The notes: generated by a model from the sequence alone, not told the origin. 64,000 nucleotides of DNA from JAHRVQ01 sp963976815 (GCA_963976815.1 CAXBLU010000001.1:496001-560000); one strand, 5' to 3'. Shown: positions 52,417 to 62,126, counted from the stretch's first letter. Numbers and translations are program-made.

Positions 52417-52965
52417 GGCTGCTTTGGTTAAGACACGCCGAACCATGGGTTCAAATTCTTCAATGCTCATGGTGTCGTAGTTTTCATCAAAAGCAGGCAT
52501 ATCGTACTTTTCGATAAAATCCCGGGTGTGCTGATAAGCGGGATGGTCAACAAACTTCTCCCGGGCATTTTTGTCCGCTCCCACAAACTCAAAAAAGTAG
52601 TAGCCCTGGAATGCCGTGTGATTCTCCACCATCCAGAGATTATTTTCCGAGACGAAGGGCTTTAAGATTGAAGCAGCAACGGCGCCGTGATTGGTTGGCG
52701 AGAGTGTATCGCCAATATCATGGAGTAACGCACAAACAACATACTCCTCATCCCGGCCATCACGGTGGGCCCGGGTAGCGGTCTGCAAACTGTGCTCAAA
52801 GCGATCGACGTTAAATCCGCCGCAGTCACCCTGCAATAATTTCAAATGATCCAGGACCCGGTCCGGCAGCCCTGCACGAAAACCTTGCATGTGCTCACCG
52901 ATAATCTCCATGTCTTCCTGTGTACATTCGTCAAAACGACGAAACTGTGCCCGTTGTTCACTCAT
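52414..52965 (-). CDS. HD-domain protein (HDO/PhnZ-like)
   Basis: 183 residues. Metal-ligand pattern: RFEHSLQTATRAHRDG, HD in ALLHDIGDTLSPTNHGAVAA, and later ENHTAFQGYYFFEFVGADKN. The HSLQTATRA block recalls the mixed-valence diiron oxygenase relatives (PhnZ, MIOX-like) as well as phosphohydrolases; which one cannot be told by eye. ATG 52965 follows AGGGGAATGGT. The stop is duplicated by a 9-bp repeat. Sits between the terminator and an SDR gene, same strand as the SDR. Confidence 0.82.
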   Translation of the reverse strand: MSEQRAQFRRFDECTQEDMEIIGEHMQGFRAGLPDRVLDHLKLLQGDCGGFNVDRFEHSLQTATRAHRDGRDEEYVVCALLHDIGDTLSPTNHGAVAASILKPFVSENNLWMVENHTAFQGYYFFEFVGADKNAREKFVDHPAYQHTRDFIEKYDMPAFDENYDTMSIEEFEPMVRRVLTKAA

Positions 52966-53021
52966 ACCATTCCCCTCTTTTGTCCGTGTTTGCTGTTTGT
53001 GCCTTATGCTCGTGGCTTATG

Positions 53022-53774
53022 CTAATGAGATCCGCCATCAATCGCCAATATCGAGCCTGTGGTAAAACCCGCCATATCGCTAGCGAAATACAGTGCGGCG
53101 CCGACAACTTCTTCAGGTTTACCGCCGCGTTGCATCGGAATTGTCAATTTTGCTCGCTCGTTAAATGCCTCCATATCCCAGGCATTTGCAATATCTGTTA
53201 AAAACGGACCCGCCATAATGCAGTTTACTCGCACTTTTGGTCCATAGGCATCGGCAAAGGAACGCGTGATCGCATTTAGACCCGCCTTTGCTGCCCCATA
53301 GGGTTCTGAATTGGGACTTTTTTGCACAGAGGCGATACTGCTTACATTGATGATAGAACCACCCTCACCCTTCGCCATACGGGCACCTATTAGCGCGCTG
53401 AGCCGGAACGGCCCCTTCAAATTGACACCTATCACCTTGTCGAATAATTCCTCGCTGATGTCCTCAAGAGAAGGATATAGCGGCGACATGCCCGCATTGT
53501 TAATCAACACATCAACCTTGCCAAAACGCTCGTATACGGCATCTGCCATCACGCCCAGGCCATCCCAATCTCCTGCATGGGCACCGTAGGGAAATGCTTC
53601 AACACCCAGGGCTTCAACTTCTTTGGCTGTCTCAATACAGCTGTCGAGCTTGCGGCTCACAATTGCAATATTCGCGCCCTGAGCGGCAAACCCGAGCGCC
53701 ATCGCACGACCAAGACCGCGGCTACCACCGGTTATCAATACGACCTTCCCGGTCATGTCATACATTCTGTTCAT
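53022..53774 (-). CDS. SDR-family oxidoreductase, FabG-like
   Basis: 250 residues. Cofactor motif TGGSRGLG (14-21), NNAGMSPLYP, catalytic YGAAKAG and C-terminal GSILAIDGG. NAD(P)-dependent alcohol or 3-ketoacyl oxidoreductase of unknown substrate. Starts 48 bases before the HD gene's 5' side region on the same strand, so it may share a unit with it. Divergent from ppc; the two starts are 87 bases apart. Confidence 0.9.
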   Translation of the reverse strand: MNRMYDMTGKVVLITGGSRGLGRAMALGFAAQGANIAIVSRKLDSCIETAKEVEALGVEAFPYGAHAGDWDGLGVMADAVYERFGKVDVLINNAGMSPLYPSLEDISEELFDKVIGVNLKGPFRLSALIGARMAKGEGGSIINVSSIASVQKSPNSEPYGAAKAGLNAITRSFADAYGPKVRVNCIMAGPFLTDIANAWDMEAFNERAKLTIPMQRGGKPEEVVGAALYFASDMAGFTTGSILAIDGGSH

Positions 53775-53861
53775 GCGTATCCTCTATCCTACTGATCAGC
53801 GCTATACTCTAACCTTTTGCAGGTGAGTTCGCATCCGCGCACCCCGGCAAGGGAGGTCCAA

Positions 53862-56480
53862 GTGGACGAAGTAATATCTAGACGATCAAGACATCGAGTA
53901 CGCGTCCTGGGCGACCTCCTCGGTGAGACCATGAGCGACCAGCATGGGGACGGATTTCTCGAAAAAATTGAAGAAATTAGACACCTCGCAAAAAACCGGC
54001 GATTAGATGAAAGCAGCGATAACGAGCTGCAAGCCGTTCTAAAATCCCTCAGCGACGATGAGATGATCTACGTTGCCCGTGCCTTCAACCAGTTTCTAAA
54101 TCTTGCCAATATTGCAGAACAGGCGGAAACCACCGCCGAGCGCAGCGCCCCGTTCCCCGAAGTTTCCTATTTGAAAAACGTCTTTGAACACGTCGAGGCG
54201 GACGGACTCGGAAAAGATCAGATCTTTGATGTGGTCAGCAACATCCGCTGCGAACTCGTGTTAACCGCCCATCCCACCGAGATCACTCGCAGAACCCTGA
54301 TCCAAAAATATAATCGTATTGCGTCTCAACTTGACAAGGTCGCGGAAGAAACGCCCCTCGGTCCCCAGGATCGACGCCATCTAGAACGGCTAATTGCCGA
54401 GGTCTGGTACACCGACGAGATCCGCACCGAACGCCCGACACCCCAGGATGAAGCCAAGTGGGGATACGCCGTCATCGAATATTCATTTTGGGACGCGGTG
54501 CCCCGTATTTGGAAAGGTCTTGACCAATTGTTACGGGAGCACACGGGCCAACACCTGCCAATGACCGCAGCGCCGATACGGATTTCTTCCTGGATGGGCG
54601 GAGACCGAGACGGCAACCCGAATGTGACTGCCGTTGTCACCGAAGAAGTTAACCGACTAGCTAGATGGATGGCAGCCGACCTCTACCTCCGCGACATTGA
54701 TGAACTGTTGGCACAGTTATCGATGAGCCAATGTTCCGACGCCGTAAAGGATCTTTGTCATGAACAAAGCCACGAACCCTATCGGGTATTGCTACGGCAA
54801 ATTCGAGAAAAACTGATTATTACTCGCCAATGGTCTATCACCAAGAAGCCGCCACCCGCCGAGGCTATCCTTACCCGAAAGGAGTTATTTGAACCCCTTA
54901 AGATTTGTTATGAGTCCCTCGTCGATTGCGGCATGGAGATCATTGCTGAGGGATTGTTAAAAGAAACTTTAATTAGAATTGCATCATTCGGCATTACTCT
55001 GGTGGATTTGGATATTCGCCAGGGTGCCGAGAAACACAGTGAGCTTCTAAATGCCCTAACGGAATATCTGGAACTTGGCAGTTACTCCCTGTGGCCAGAA
55101 AAGGCGAGACAGGATTTTCTAATCGACGAGCTTGAAAGCAAACGCCCTCTGATTCCGGATGAGTGGAAACCCAATGCGGCAATTCAAGAAACACTCGACA
55201 CCTTTATTCTGATCGCCAACAGTCAGGCAGAGGGCATTTCAAGCTACATCATTTCCATGGCTCGAAATCCTTCCGACGTGCTTGCGGTTGTCCTACTCCT
55301 TCGCAAGTGTGGCCTGACTATCCCCATTCCCGTGGTACCGCTATTTGAGACACTGGATGATTTGGAAAACTCAGCCTGGACACTCGAACGGCTCCTGCGT
55401 ATTCCCTGGTACACCAACTATATCGAAGGCAAGCAGCAGGTCATGATTGGCTATTCTGACTCCGCCAAGGATGCAGGACAAATGGCGGCTGCCTGGGCAC
55501 AATATCGAGCCCAGGAAGATCTCGTCACCGTCAGCGAAAAATACAACGTCAAACTAACCCTCTTCCACGGGCGTGGCGGTACGGTCGGTCGCGGTGGTGC
55601 TCCAGCAAGAGAAGCCATTCTGTCGCAACCCCCAGGGTCTGTGAAAGGTAGTATGAGAGTGACCGAACAAGGCGAAGTGATTCGCTTTAAGTACGGCTCT
55701 GCTGCTCTGGCTTTGAACAGTCTAGATTTAACTTTAAGCGCAACAATTGAAGCCACGCTGCTGCCACCCCCACAACCTCGCGACAACTGGCGCCTGTTGA
55801 TGGACAAGATGGCGGGCGTCGCCTGCGATAGTTATAGGGCCTCCGTTCGCGATAATCCAGACTTTGTCACCTTCTTTAATCAAAGCACACCGGAGCGCGA
55901 ATTGACCCAATTAGCCCTGGGTAGTCGCCCCGCCCGTAGAACGGACCAAGCCTCCGTGGGTATCGAGGATCTAAGGGCAATCCCCTGGGTTTTTGCCTGG
56001 ACCCAAAAACGATTAATGTTGCCGGCCTGGCTGGGTACCGATGAAGCTTTTCGCCAGCATATGGAAGGTAAATCACTGCATATATTGAAAGAGATGATCG
56101 GCGAATGGCCCTTTTTCCAAACCCAGCTAGGCATGCTGGAAATGGTATTGTCAAAAGTGGACGTTGATATTGCCAGCCACTACGACGCTGCACTGGTAGA
56201 CGAACCCCTGTGGCCGATTGGTGAATCTTTTCACGACCGAATACTCGAATTGGTACAGAACATATTGACCTTGACCGAACAGGCAGAACTGTTAGAAAAC
56301 CAACCGAGTATTAAACGTTCCCTCGAACTTCGGAACCCTTACACGGACCCATTGCACTTTCTGCAAATTGAATTAATGTCTCGCTGCAGAAAAGACGAAG
56401 CGGGGCTGCACCCGAATATTGATAAAGCATTGATGGTCACAATTGCCGGTATTGCAGCAAGTATGCGCAATACTGGTTAA
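53862..56480 (+). CDS. ppc: Phosphoenolpyruvate carboxylase
   Basis: 872 residues. Catalytic His137 in VLTAHPTEITRRTL, Lys in GYSDSAKDAG, and Arg motif FHGRGGTVGRGGAP; C-terminus MRNTG. Makes oxaloacetate from PEP and bicarbonate, filling the TCA cycle. GTG 53862 follows GGGAGGT at five bases spacing; the frame is open to 53817 but without a ribosome site. The stop overlaps the purT stop (TTAA, 56477-56480). Anaplerosis together with malate synthase fits growth on acetate-like carbon. Confidence 0.97.
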   Translation: MDEVISRRSRHRVRVLGDLLGETMSDQHGDGFLEKIEEIRHLAKNRRLDESSDNELQAVLKSLSDDEMIYVARAFNQFLNLANIAEQAETTAERSAPFPEVSYLKNVFEHVEADGLGKDQIFDVVSNIRCELVLTAHPTEITRRTLIQKYNRIASQLDKVAEETPLGPQDRRHLERLIAEVWYTDEIRTERPTPQDEAKWGYAVIEYSFWDAVPRIWKGLDQLLREHTGQHLPMTAAPIRISSWMGGDRDGNPNVTAVVTEEVNRLARWMAADLYLRDIDELLAQLSMSQCSDAVKDLCHEQSHEPYRVLLRQIREKLIITRQWSITKKPPPAEAILTRKELFEPLKICYESLVDCGMEIIAEGLLKETLIRIASFGITLVDLDIRQGAEKHSELLNALTEYLELGSYSLWPEKARQDFLIDELESKRPLIPDEWKPNAAIQETLDTFILIANSQAEGISSYIISMARNPSDVLAVVLLLRKCGLTIPIPVVPLFETLDDLENSAWTLERLLRIPWYTNYIEGKQQVMIGYSDSAKDAGQMAAAWAQYRAQEDLVTVSEKYNVKLTLFHGRGGTVGRGGAPAREAILSQPPGSVKGSMRVTEQGEVIRFKYGSAALALNSLDLTLSATIEATLLPPPQPRDNWRLLMDKMAGVACDSYRASVRDNPDFVTFFNQSTPERELTQLALGSRPARRTDQASVGIEDLRAIPWVFAWTQKRLMLPAWLGTDEAFRQHMEGKSLHILKEMIGEWPFFQTQLGMLEMVLSKVDVDIASHYDAALVDEPLWPIGESFHDRILELVQNILTLTEQAELLENQPSIKRSLELRNPYTDPLHFLQIELMSRCRKDEAGLHPNIDKALMVTIAGIAASMRNTG

Positions 56481-57661
56481 CCGAGTGTGACGCCAACGGC
56501 GTTTACCACACGGAGCGCTTTTTGTTTGGCATCATCAACAGAGACGCCGCGGGCCAATCCAACGCCCATTCTGCGTCTGCCTTTGACCTCGGGCTTGCCA
56601 AACAGACGCAGCTGAGTGTCCTGTTCTTCCAACGCCTTATCGAGGTTTGAGAAGTTCACCACGGTCGAGTCGCCTTCGACCAACAGTACCGCAGAGGCGG
56701 ATGGACCAAGCTGATGAATCTTAGGAATCGGCAAACCCATGATGGCCCGAACATGTAGCGCAAACTCGGATAAGTCCTGGGAGATCATTGTCACCATCCC
56801 AGTATCATGGGGTCGTGGACTGACTTCGCTAAAAATAACCTCTTCACCTTTGATGAATAGTTCGACACCGAACAAACCATAGCCCCCTAGTGCATCGGTT
56901 ACCTTTTTGGCCATTTCTTCTGATCGCTTAATGGCAAGTTCCGACATCGGTTGGGGTTGCCAGGACTCACGATAATCGCCATCTTCCTGACGATGGCCAA
57001 TGGGAGCACAAAAACTTGTGCCATCTTTGTGTCGAACTGTGAGCAATGTGATTTCATAATCAAAATTAACAAATCCCTCAACAATGACCCGGCCTGCCCC
57101 GGTTCGACCACCGGATTGCGCATAAGCCCAGGCGGTTTCGATCTCATCATCCGTACGCACAGTACTTTGGCCCTTACCGGATGACGACATCGCCGGCTTA
57201 ACAACAAAGGGCAGGCCGATTTCAGCAGCAACCGCTTTGTATTCCGATTCCGTGTCGGCAAAAGCAAAGGGAGATGTTGGCAATCCGAGGTCTTTCGCCG
57301 CTAGACGTCTGATACCTTCTCGATTCATTGTCAGTCGAGTTGCCTTGGCGGTCGGGACAACGTTGTATCCGTCTTTTTCCAGAGCCACCAGCGCATCCGT
57401 GTTGATCGCTTCAATTTCAGGAATGATATAGTCGGGGTTTTCCTTAATCACAATCTCTTTTAACGCATCACCATCAAGCATTGAGATCACATAACTTCGA
57501 TGGGCCACCTGCATTGCCGGTGCATTTGCGTAACGGTCAATTGCAATGACTTCTACCCCTAGCCGTTGTAGCTCAATCGCAACTTCTTTTCCGAGCTCAC
57601 CACTGCCCAGCAAAATTGCTCGGGTCGGGACCTCAGAGAGAGGTGTACCTATATTTGTCAT
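56477..57661 (-). CDS. purT: Formate-dependent phosphoribosylglycinamide formyltransferase 2
   Basis: 394 residues, ATP-grasp enzyme. N-terminal AILLGSGELGKEVAIE, ATP-binding PFVVKPAMSSSGKGQSTVRT, and metal region VIFSEVSPRPHDTGMVTMIS. Transfers formate to GAR in purine synthesis using ATP, the folate-independent route. ATG 57661 follows AAGGATCAATCCC. Converges on ppc with the two stops sharing a TTAA. Confidence 0.97.
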   Translation of the reverse strand: MTNIGTPLSEVPTRAILLGSGELGKEVAIELQRLGVEVIAIDRYANAPAMQVAHRSYVISMLDGDALKEIVIKENPDYIIPEIEAINTDALVALEKDGYNVVPTAKATRLTMNREGIRRLAAKDLGLPTSPFAFADTESEYKAVAAEIGLPFVVKPAMSSSGKGQSTVRTDDEIETAWAYAQSGGRTGAGRVIVEGFVNFDYEITLLTVRHKDGTSFCAPIGHRQEDGDYRESWQPQPMSELAIKRSEEMAKKVTDALGGYGLFGVELFIKGEEVIFSEVSPRPHDTGMVTMISQDLSEFALHVRAIMGLPIPKIHQLGPSASAVLLVEGDSTVVNFSNLDKALEEQDTQLRLFGKPEVKGRRRMGVGLARGVSVDDAKQKALRVVNAVGVTLG

Positions 57662-57725
57662 GGGATTGATCCTTTTCCTTTTGTACTGATCTCGTTTTTA
57701 CTCGCTGTTATTTGGCGCTTTTTCT

Positions 57726-58559
57726 CTAGGGTTGGCTCGAGGTAGATGCTGTGAAATCGAGATCAACCCAGTAGTGAGCATGGTCTGAAATACCCCGGGG
57801 GGTGTGACCACCGTCTAACACATCAAACCCCTTTGTGATGATCCAGTCCAATCGCCAAAATGAACCAATCGCATTATGGATAGCATCTTCAACCCCGGGA
57901 CGAGCAAGCATCAATTTGATCAACTCATTATTCAAATCGGTATTCAGGTCCCCCATCAAAATGGTGGGATGTTCACTCGCAACAAACTTATCGAATACAT
58001 ATTCAAGTTGCATCATATTCGATTCACGACGATCCAGGTGGGCCACCATCAGCACCACGGGCCTACCTCGAATTTCGACCTCAGCCGTGATCAATTTTCT
58101 CGGCGCGCTGTCAATATCCTGTCTTGCCGGTAAGGCTTCAACCTCCCAGGCAGTGACGGGAAATTTACTCAGTAGAGCTGAACCCGCGTAGGGCTGGAAC
58201 CACTTCCAGGTTGTCGGGGCAAAAAGATAACCCATCTGCAAATGATCGGCTAATTGTTGGGCCTGACTACGCCAGCCATAAAACAATGTGCCCGATAGCT
58301 CCTGGATCCCCGCGATATCAGCGCCCTGGAGCACAGCCGCGGCACGGGTTAAGTCCCTGACGCCATCCTCACCTTTGCCCCGTTGTACATTGTAGTTATC
58401 AACGCGGAACCTTGTTATTGAAGCATCTTTCCAAACTGCGCTCTCGGACAGGGGGATATTCTCACCCCGGCGATCGGATATTGTCACATCAATGGAACCC
58501 AGCAACGTAACCCCCACCAGCAAAGTGAGGCCAATAATCACATGTCTAAGTTTCATCAA
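57726..58559 (-). CDS. Endonuclease/exonuclease/phosphatase family protein
   Basis: 277 residues with an N-terminal hydrophobic segment (HVIIGLTLLVGVTLLGS), so secreted or anchored. EEP fold: YNVQRGKG (Asn), GIQEL (Glu), MVAHLDR (His), MGDLNTDLNN (Asp-Asn), DWIITKG and SDHAHYWVDL (Asp-His). Metal-dependent phosphodiesterase or nuclease acting in the periplasm or outside. First two Met codons are adjacent; either may be used. Substrate unknown. Divergent from an SDR gene. Confidence 0.87.
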   Translation of the reverse strand: MMKLRHVIIGLTLLVGVTLLGSIDVTISDRRGENIPLSESAVWKDASITRFRVDNYNVQRGKGEDGVRDLTRAAAVLQGADIAGIQELSGTLFYGWRSQAQQLADHLQMGYLFAPTTWKWFQPYAGSALLSKFPVTAWEVEALPARQDIDSAPRKLITAEVEIRGRPVVLMVAHLDRRESNMMQLEYVFDKFVASEHPTILMGDLNTDLNNELIKLMLARPGVEDAIHNAIGSFWRLDWIITKGFDVLDGGHTPRGISDHAHYWVDLDFTASTSSQP

Positions 58560-58673
58560 TATCAGTTGGGTACATATTTTTGCTCAGAGCCCATCATACC
58601 TGATTGCAGCTCTGGATATTTGCCCTGCGCTTGCCTACATTAGGCCCTCTTTAAAACTGAACAGGGTAATTCC

Positions 58674-59480
58674 ATGGCAGGTAGGCTCGAAAATAAAGTG
58701 GCAGTCATTACTGGCGGTACCAGTGGTATTGGTGAAGCGACGGTGGAACTGTTCGTCGCTGAAGGCGCAAAGGTTGTATTCTGCGGCCGATCAAAAGATA
58801 AGGGTCAGGCACTTGCGGAACGGGTTGGCGGTCAGGCCATATTCGTTGAATCGGACGTGATGATAGAAGCAGATATCAAACGCACCCTGGATACAGCTGT
58901 CGAAAAGTTTGGTGGCCTGGACGTACTCTTCAACAACGCCGGCGGCCCTACTCAGGGCTCTATCACCGATGTTGACGAGGACAAGATTCATTACGCCATG
59001 CAATTACTGTTTAGCAGTGCTGTACTGGGCATCAAACATGCCGCGCCAATAATGGAAGCCCGGGGCGGTGGTTCAATTATTAACAATTCTAGCGTTGCTG
59101 CCATCCGTGACAACCAGGGCAACCTGTTGTACTCCGCCGCTAAAGCTGCCCTAACTCACTACACAAAATTGTCCGGCGTACACCTTGGACCAAAGGGCAT
59201 CCGCGTCAATTCAATTTCTCCTGCTGCGATTGCAACGCCGATTTTCTACGGCGGCAGCGCACGGGCAAACACCCTGACGGACGAAGAAAACGCCACCAAG
59301 ATGAAAAAACTCGAAGCAAATTTAGCCAGGGCTAATCCTCTAAAAGTTTCCGGCTTTGCGATGGATATTGCCCAGGGCGCATTGTACCTGGCCAGTGACG
59401 AGGGGCGATTTGTAAACTCCCACGACCTGGTTATCGATGGTGGTAGAACCCATATGTTCCACGAACCACCTGCGAGTTAA
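58674..59480 (+). CDS. SDR-family oxidoreductase
   Basis: 268 residues. Cofactor motif TGGTSGIG (13-20), NNAGGPTQG, catalytic YSAAKAAL and C-terminal HDLVIDGG. NAD(P)-dependent, substrate unknown. It is of the type often annotated as glucose/cyclopentanol dehydrogenase-like. Followed at once by a strong terminator, and convergent with the next SDR. Confidence 0.9.
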   Translation: MAGRLENKVAVITGGTSGIGEATVELFVAEGAKVVFCGRSKDKGQALAERVGGQAIFVESDVMIEADIKRTLDTAVEKFGGLDVLFNNAGGPTQGSITDVDEDKIHYAMQLLFSSAVLGIKHAAPIMEARGGGSIINNSSVAAIRDNQGNLLYSAAKAALTHYTKLSGVHLGPKGIRVNSISPAAIATPIFYGGSARANTLTDEENATKMKKLEANLARANPLKVSGFAMDIAQGALYLASDEGRFVNSHDLVIDGGRTHMFHEPPAS

Positions 59481-59513
59481 AAAAAAGGGGGGGCTTATCG
59501 GCCCCCCTTTTTA
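59481..59513. terminator. Bidirectional intrinsic terminator
   Basis: An A-run, then GGGGGGC/GCCCCCC stem with a short loop, then a T-run: AAAAAAGGGGGGGC-TTATCG-GCCCCCCTTTTT. The A/T tracts on both sides make it work for both convergent SDR genes. It starts at the stop of the left gene. Confidence 0.95.
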
Positions 59514-59536
59514 CGCTGCCCAGTGTTGTATCAGGA

Positions 59537-60442
59537 CTATTTATTTTTCTCAGCCATTTCTGCCATACGCTTTCGGCGCCAGGACCAACCTTCCTGAGCA
59601 TGCTCCATATTAAGGAGTTCGTCTTTCTTCTCCAATAATTCCTCGTAGGTCACATCTGCACCAAACTGCAGGTCCTCGTTATTGAAGATCGCACAGGTTG
59701 AGTAACGACCATTCCCAGCTTGAATCACCACGTTAGTCGGCGCATCTTCCGCCACCATTAACATGACAGCGGGAGTGACCAACTTAGGGTGAGACATTGG
59801 ATTGGGGTTATCAGGATCAACGTCACGACCGGGAATTGTGCCGATCAGCCGTGTTTCCGCCGCCGGTGAAACCACATTTACGCGAATATTCTTAGACCGG
59901 CCTTCCTGAGCTAGCACATTCGCCAGACCGAGCATGCCCATCTTCGCCGCGCCATAGTTCGCCTGGCCAAAGTTGCCGTAGATGCCTGAGGTAGAAGCGG
60001 TAAATACAATCCGACCGTACTGCTTCTCGTACATCACTTGCCAGGCAGCATGGGTCACATAAGCACTACCGTTAAGATGCACATCCATAACCAGATCCCA
60101 ATCCGCGAGATCCAATTTCTTAAAACTTTTGTCCCTTAAGATACCGGCGTTGTTGATGAGAATGTCGACCGTGCCAAATTCCGCAACCGCATCATCGATG
60201 ATTGACTTAGCACCCGCTTTATCGGAAACCGAAGCTTTGTTAGCAATCGCAATACCACCGGCTGCTTTGATTTCCTCAACCACCGCATCCGCAGCATCGC
60301 TTGCGCCCACACCGTCACCACTGCCGCCTAGATCATTCACGACAACCTTTGCGCCGCGACTAGCAAACTCCAACGCGTGGGCCTTACCAATACCGCCACC
60401 GGCACCGGTGATCACCACGACCTTGTCTTTAAACTCTCCCAT
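59537..60442 (-). CDS. SDR, MFE-2-like 3-hydroxyacyl-CoA dehydrogenase
   Basis: 301 residues. TGAGGGIGKAHALEFASRGA with NDLGGSGDG, NNAGILRDKSF, and catalytic ANYGAAKMGMLGLANVLAQE are diagnostic of the dehydrogenase part of peroxisomal multifunctional enzyme 2 (HSD17B4). Bacterial relatives act in beta-oxidation of fatty acyl, steroid or bile-acid side chains. The hydratase partner domain is not encoded nearby. Start ATG 60442 behind GGGGTAACAG. Confidence 0.9.
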   Translation of the reverse strand: MGEFKDKVVVITGAGGGIGKAHALEFASRGAKVVVNDLGGSGDGVGASDAADAVVEEIKAAGGIAIANKASVSDKAGAKSIIDDAVAEFGTVDILINNAGILRDKSFKKLDLADWDLVMDVHLNGSAYVTHAAWQVMYEKQYGRIVFTASTSGIYGNFGQANYGAAKMGMLGLANVLAQEGRSKNIRVNVVSPAAETRLIGTIPGRDVDPDNPNPMSHPKLVTPAVMLMVAEDAPTNVVIQAGNGRYSTCAIFNNEDLQFGADVTYEELLEKKDELLNMEHAQEGWSWRRKRMAEMAEKNK

Positions 60443-60521
60443 CTGTTACCCCTTTTTTAGTTGTAGATGGCCCTGATTGTATCGAGACAGGAATCGATGC
60501 GCCATCGGGTGATACCAGACG

Positions 60522-61358
60522 TTAGGAGGTCCTTGCCACGGGGATCCATACCTCCAACCCGCCATAACCCGTTTCGCTATTAAACTCCGGGAGATAACGC
60601 TCAAAAAATGGTCCATCCACCAGTTTGAAATCAGAATTAGGTATCCACTCAGCAAAGGCGAATTGACAGGTTTGCTTCAACTCGGACACATGGGACTCAT
60701 GCTGGAATACCGCATAAATCTGTTGCGGTAGCCGTAGCCGGCCATAGTCATCGGGTAGCCCTACATAGCTATCAACCTCAACGCCTGACAGATAGTCGAA
60801 GTTGTTTTCAGAATCGATATTAAAAACCGCGCCAAATGCATCTCCACCTACTTGGTTCGGAACCTGACCAAGATGAGGCAAAAAATCCTGCCACTGGCCA
60901 GGGATTGCGGCGTTTCCAAGTTCGTTGTAATGACGTACGTGCCCCGCCATCAACATGGCTTCCTTTTCGATAATCTGTGGCTGAAGGGTTTTCGCTGAGG
61001 GGAGATCATTCATGGTCAAAGCCTCGGTTAAGGTTAAGGAATGGTTTCGGCAACCATAGACTTCACTGGGACTGATCCCGAACTCTTCCTTAAAAGCCCG
61101 GGAAAATGCCTCGTGGGATTGGTAGCCAACACGCAGAGCAACAGACATCACATCTACCTGATCCGCAGCGAGCAGTTTTGCCCCTTCGCTCAGCCGTCTG
61201 GAACGTAAATACCTGGAAATGGTATATCCCGTTGCATAGCCGAATGCCCGACTCAAGTGATACCGCGAGACACCCGCAACCGCTGCGAGATCGTCAAGGC
61301 GAACTCGCTCGTTGAAGTGGATTTCTAGGTACCAGATGGCTTTGGGTATAAAAGACAT
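60522..61358 (-). CDS. AraC-family regulator with GyrI-like domain
   Basis: 278 residues. N-terminal AraC DNA-binding domain with two helix-turn-helix parts (LDDLAAVAGVSRYHLSRAFG; ALRVGYQSHEAFSRAFKEEF with GISPSEV), then a GyrI/effector-binding-like domain (about 125-275; VDGPFFERYLPEFNSETGYG, GGLEVWIPV). Such proteins sense small drugs or peptides. The ribosome site is not visible before the ATG. Lies 80 bases from the SDR gene on the same strand; target genes unknown. Confidence 0.88.
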   Translation of the reverse strand: MSFIPKAIWYLEIHFNERVRLDDLAAVAGVSRYHLSRAFGYATGYTISRYLRSRRLSEGAKLLAADQVDVMSVALRVGYQSHEAFSRAFKEEFGISPSEVYGCRNHSLTLTEALTMNDLPSAKTLQPQIIEKEAMLMAGHVRHYNELGNAAIPGQWQDFLPHLGQVPNQVGGDAFGAVFNIDSENNFDYLSGVEVDSYVGLPDDYGRLRLPQQIYAVFQHESHVSELKQTCQFAFAEWIPNSDFKLVDGPFFERYLPEFNSETGYGGLEVWIPVARTS

Positions 61359-61468
61359 AGGAGGTGTGAGTGATGTTTAGCTAAATATTGCCATGGAGAT
61401 TAGACGAGCGCTTGATTGAAATTGTGCTTCACAACAAAAACTTTGCGCCCTTTGAGTTATCCGGTTAT

Positions 61469-61816
61469 CTACAATGCTGCCAATCTAGACTCCCCAAGCA
61501 CCATGGCATTTACATTTCCATTAGTCTGAAAACTGAGAATGATGAGATAAACACTCAGGAAAAGTCCTCCACCAAAGAAAGCCAGGAGACCAAGTACGGC
61601 TCCTATTGGGGTAAATTCATGCCGCCAGAGCACCCACAATCCAGACAGGCTCAGCATGGTCATAAAATCAAGATTGAACTGGCCTGCCCAGCCGAGTTTG
61701 GCCATATCACCAAAGAATACCGGGAACAGGTTCAAGCCCTCGTTACCCACCGTGACGAGCGTATAGACAGAAATCGACAAAAATATGATTGCCAGCCAGA
61801 GTCTGAATATCAGCAT
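61469..61816 (-). CDS. Small polytopic membrane protein, unknown
   Basis: 115 residues with about three TM segments: WLAIIFLSISVYTLVTVG, FMTMLSLSGLWVLW and GAVLGLLAFFGGGLFLSVYL. Family not recognised; the pattern NLFPVFFGDMAKLGWAGQF is conserved-looking. ATG 61816 follows AGGAGCAACC. The opposite strand has a long frame here too, but it lacks a ribosome site. Upstream towards 61930 I see nothing else. Confidence 0.75.
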   Translation of the reverse strand: MLIFRLWLAIIFLSISVYTLVTVGNEGLNLFPVFFGDMAKLGWAGQFNLDFMTMLSLSGLWVLWRHEFTPIGAVLGLLAFFGGGLFLSVYLIILSFQTNGNVNAMVLGESRLAAL

Positions 61817-61938
61817 AAGGTTGCTCCTATTTATTGGATCGCGAGTTTATATTCAGCACAATTATGCCATCTAGCATAGATAGCCCGCGACATATTGATT
61901 CCATCGGCTACATTGGGTAGCATGCGCTCCTCGTTATT

Positions 61939-62010
61939 GGGGCCATAGCTCAGCTAGACCGGGGTCGCGCACGACAGCGCAACACTGGTGAAGCAGCATG
62001 ATTCCACACC
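61939..62010 (+). pseudogene. Degraded tRNA-Ala copy, 5' part
   Basis: The 24 bases at 61932-61955 are identical to those at 62011-62034, including the tRNA 5' acceptor and start of the D arm (GGGGCCATAGCTCAGCT). A 20-base foreign insert follows, then AGCGCAACACTGG (61976-61988) again matches the anticodon arm. The T arm is gone. It cannot fold as a tRNA. Confidence 0.8.
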
Positions 62011-62017
62011 CGTTATT

Positions 62018-62093
62018 GGGGCCATAGCTCAGCTGGGAGAGCGCAACACTGGCAGTGTTGAGGTCGGCGGTTCGATCCCGCCTGGCTCCACCA
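62018..62093 (+). tRNA. tRNA-Ala (GGC anticodon)
   Basis: 76 bases with encoded CCA. Acceptor GGGGCCA pairs with TGGCTCC; D arm GCTC-AGCTGGGA-GAGC; anticodon arm CAACA-CTGGCAG-TGTTG with GGC at the middle; T arm GGCGG-TTCGATC-CCGCC. Decodes GCC and GCU alanine codons. Followed by an intrinsic terminator. The upstream promoter cannot be placed because of the duplicated stretch. Confidence 0.97.
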
Positions 62094-62097
62094 AATA

Positions 62098-62126
62098 AAA
62101 AAGGCACCTGATAGGTGCCTTTTTTA
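62098..62126. terminator. Intrinsic terminator after tRNA-Ala
   Basis: GGCACCT-GAT-AGGTGCC (62103-62119) with an A-run before and a T-run after. The nearly complete symmetry makes it work in both directions, serving tRNA-Ala and possibly the minus-strand gene beyond. Confidence 0.95.

Noticed and set aside
61388..61879. A 163-codon plus-strand frame
   Set aside because: The minus-strand frame has TM segments and AGGAG; the plus frame is rich in His, Gln and Lys with no family pattern.
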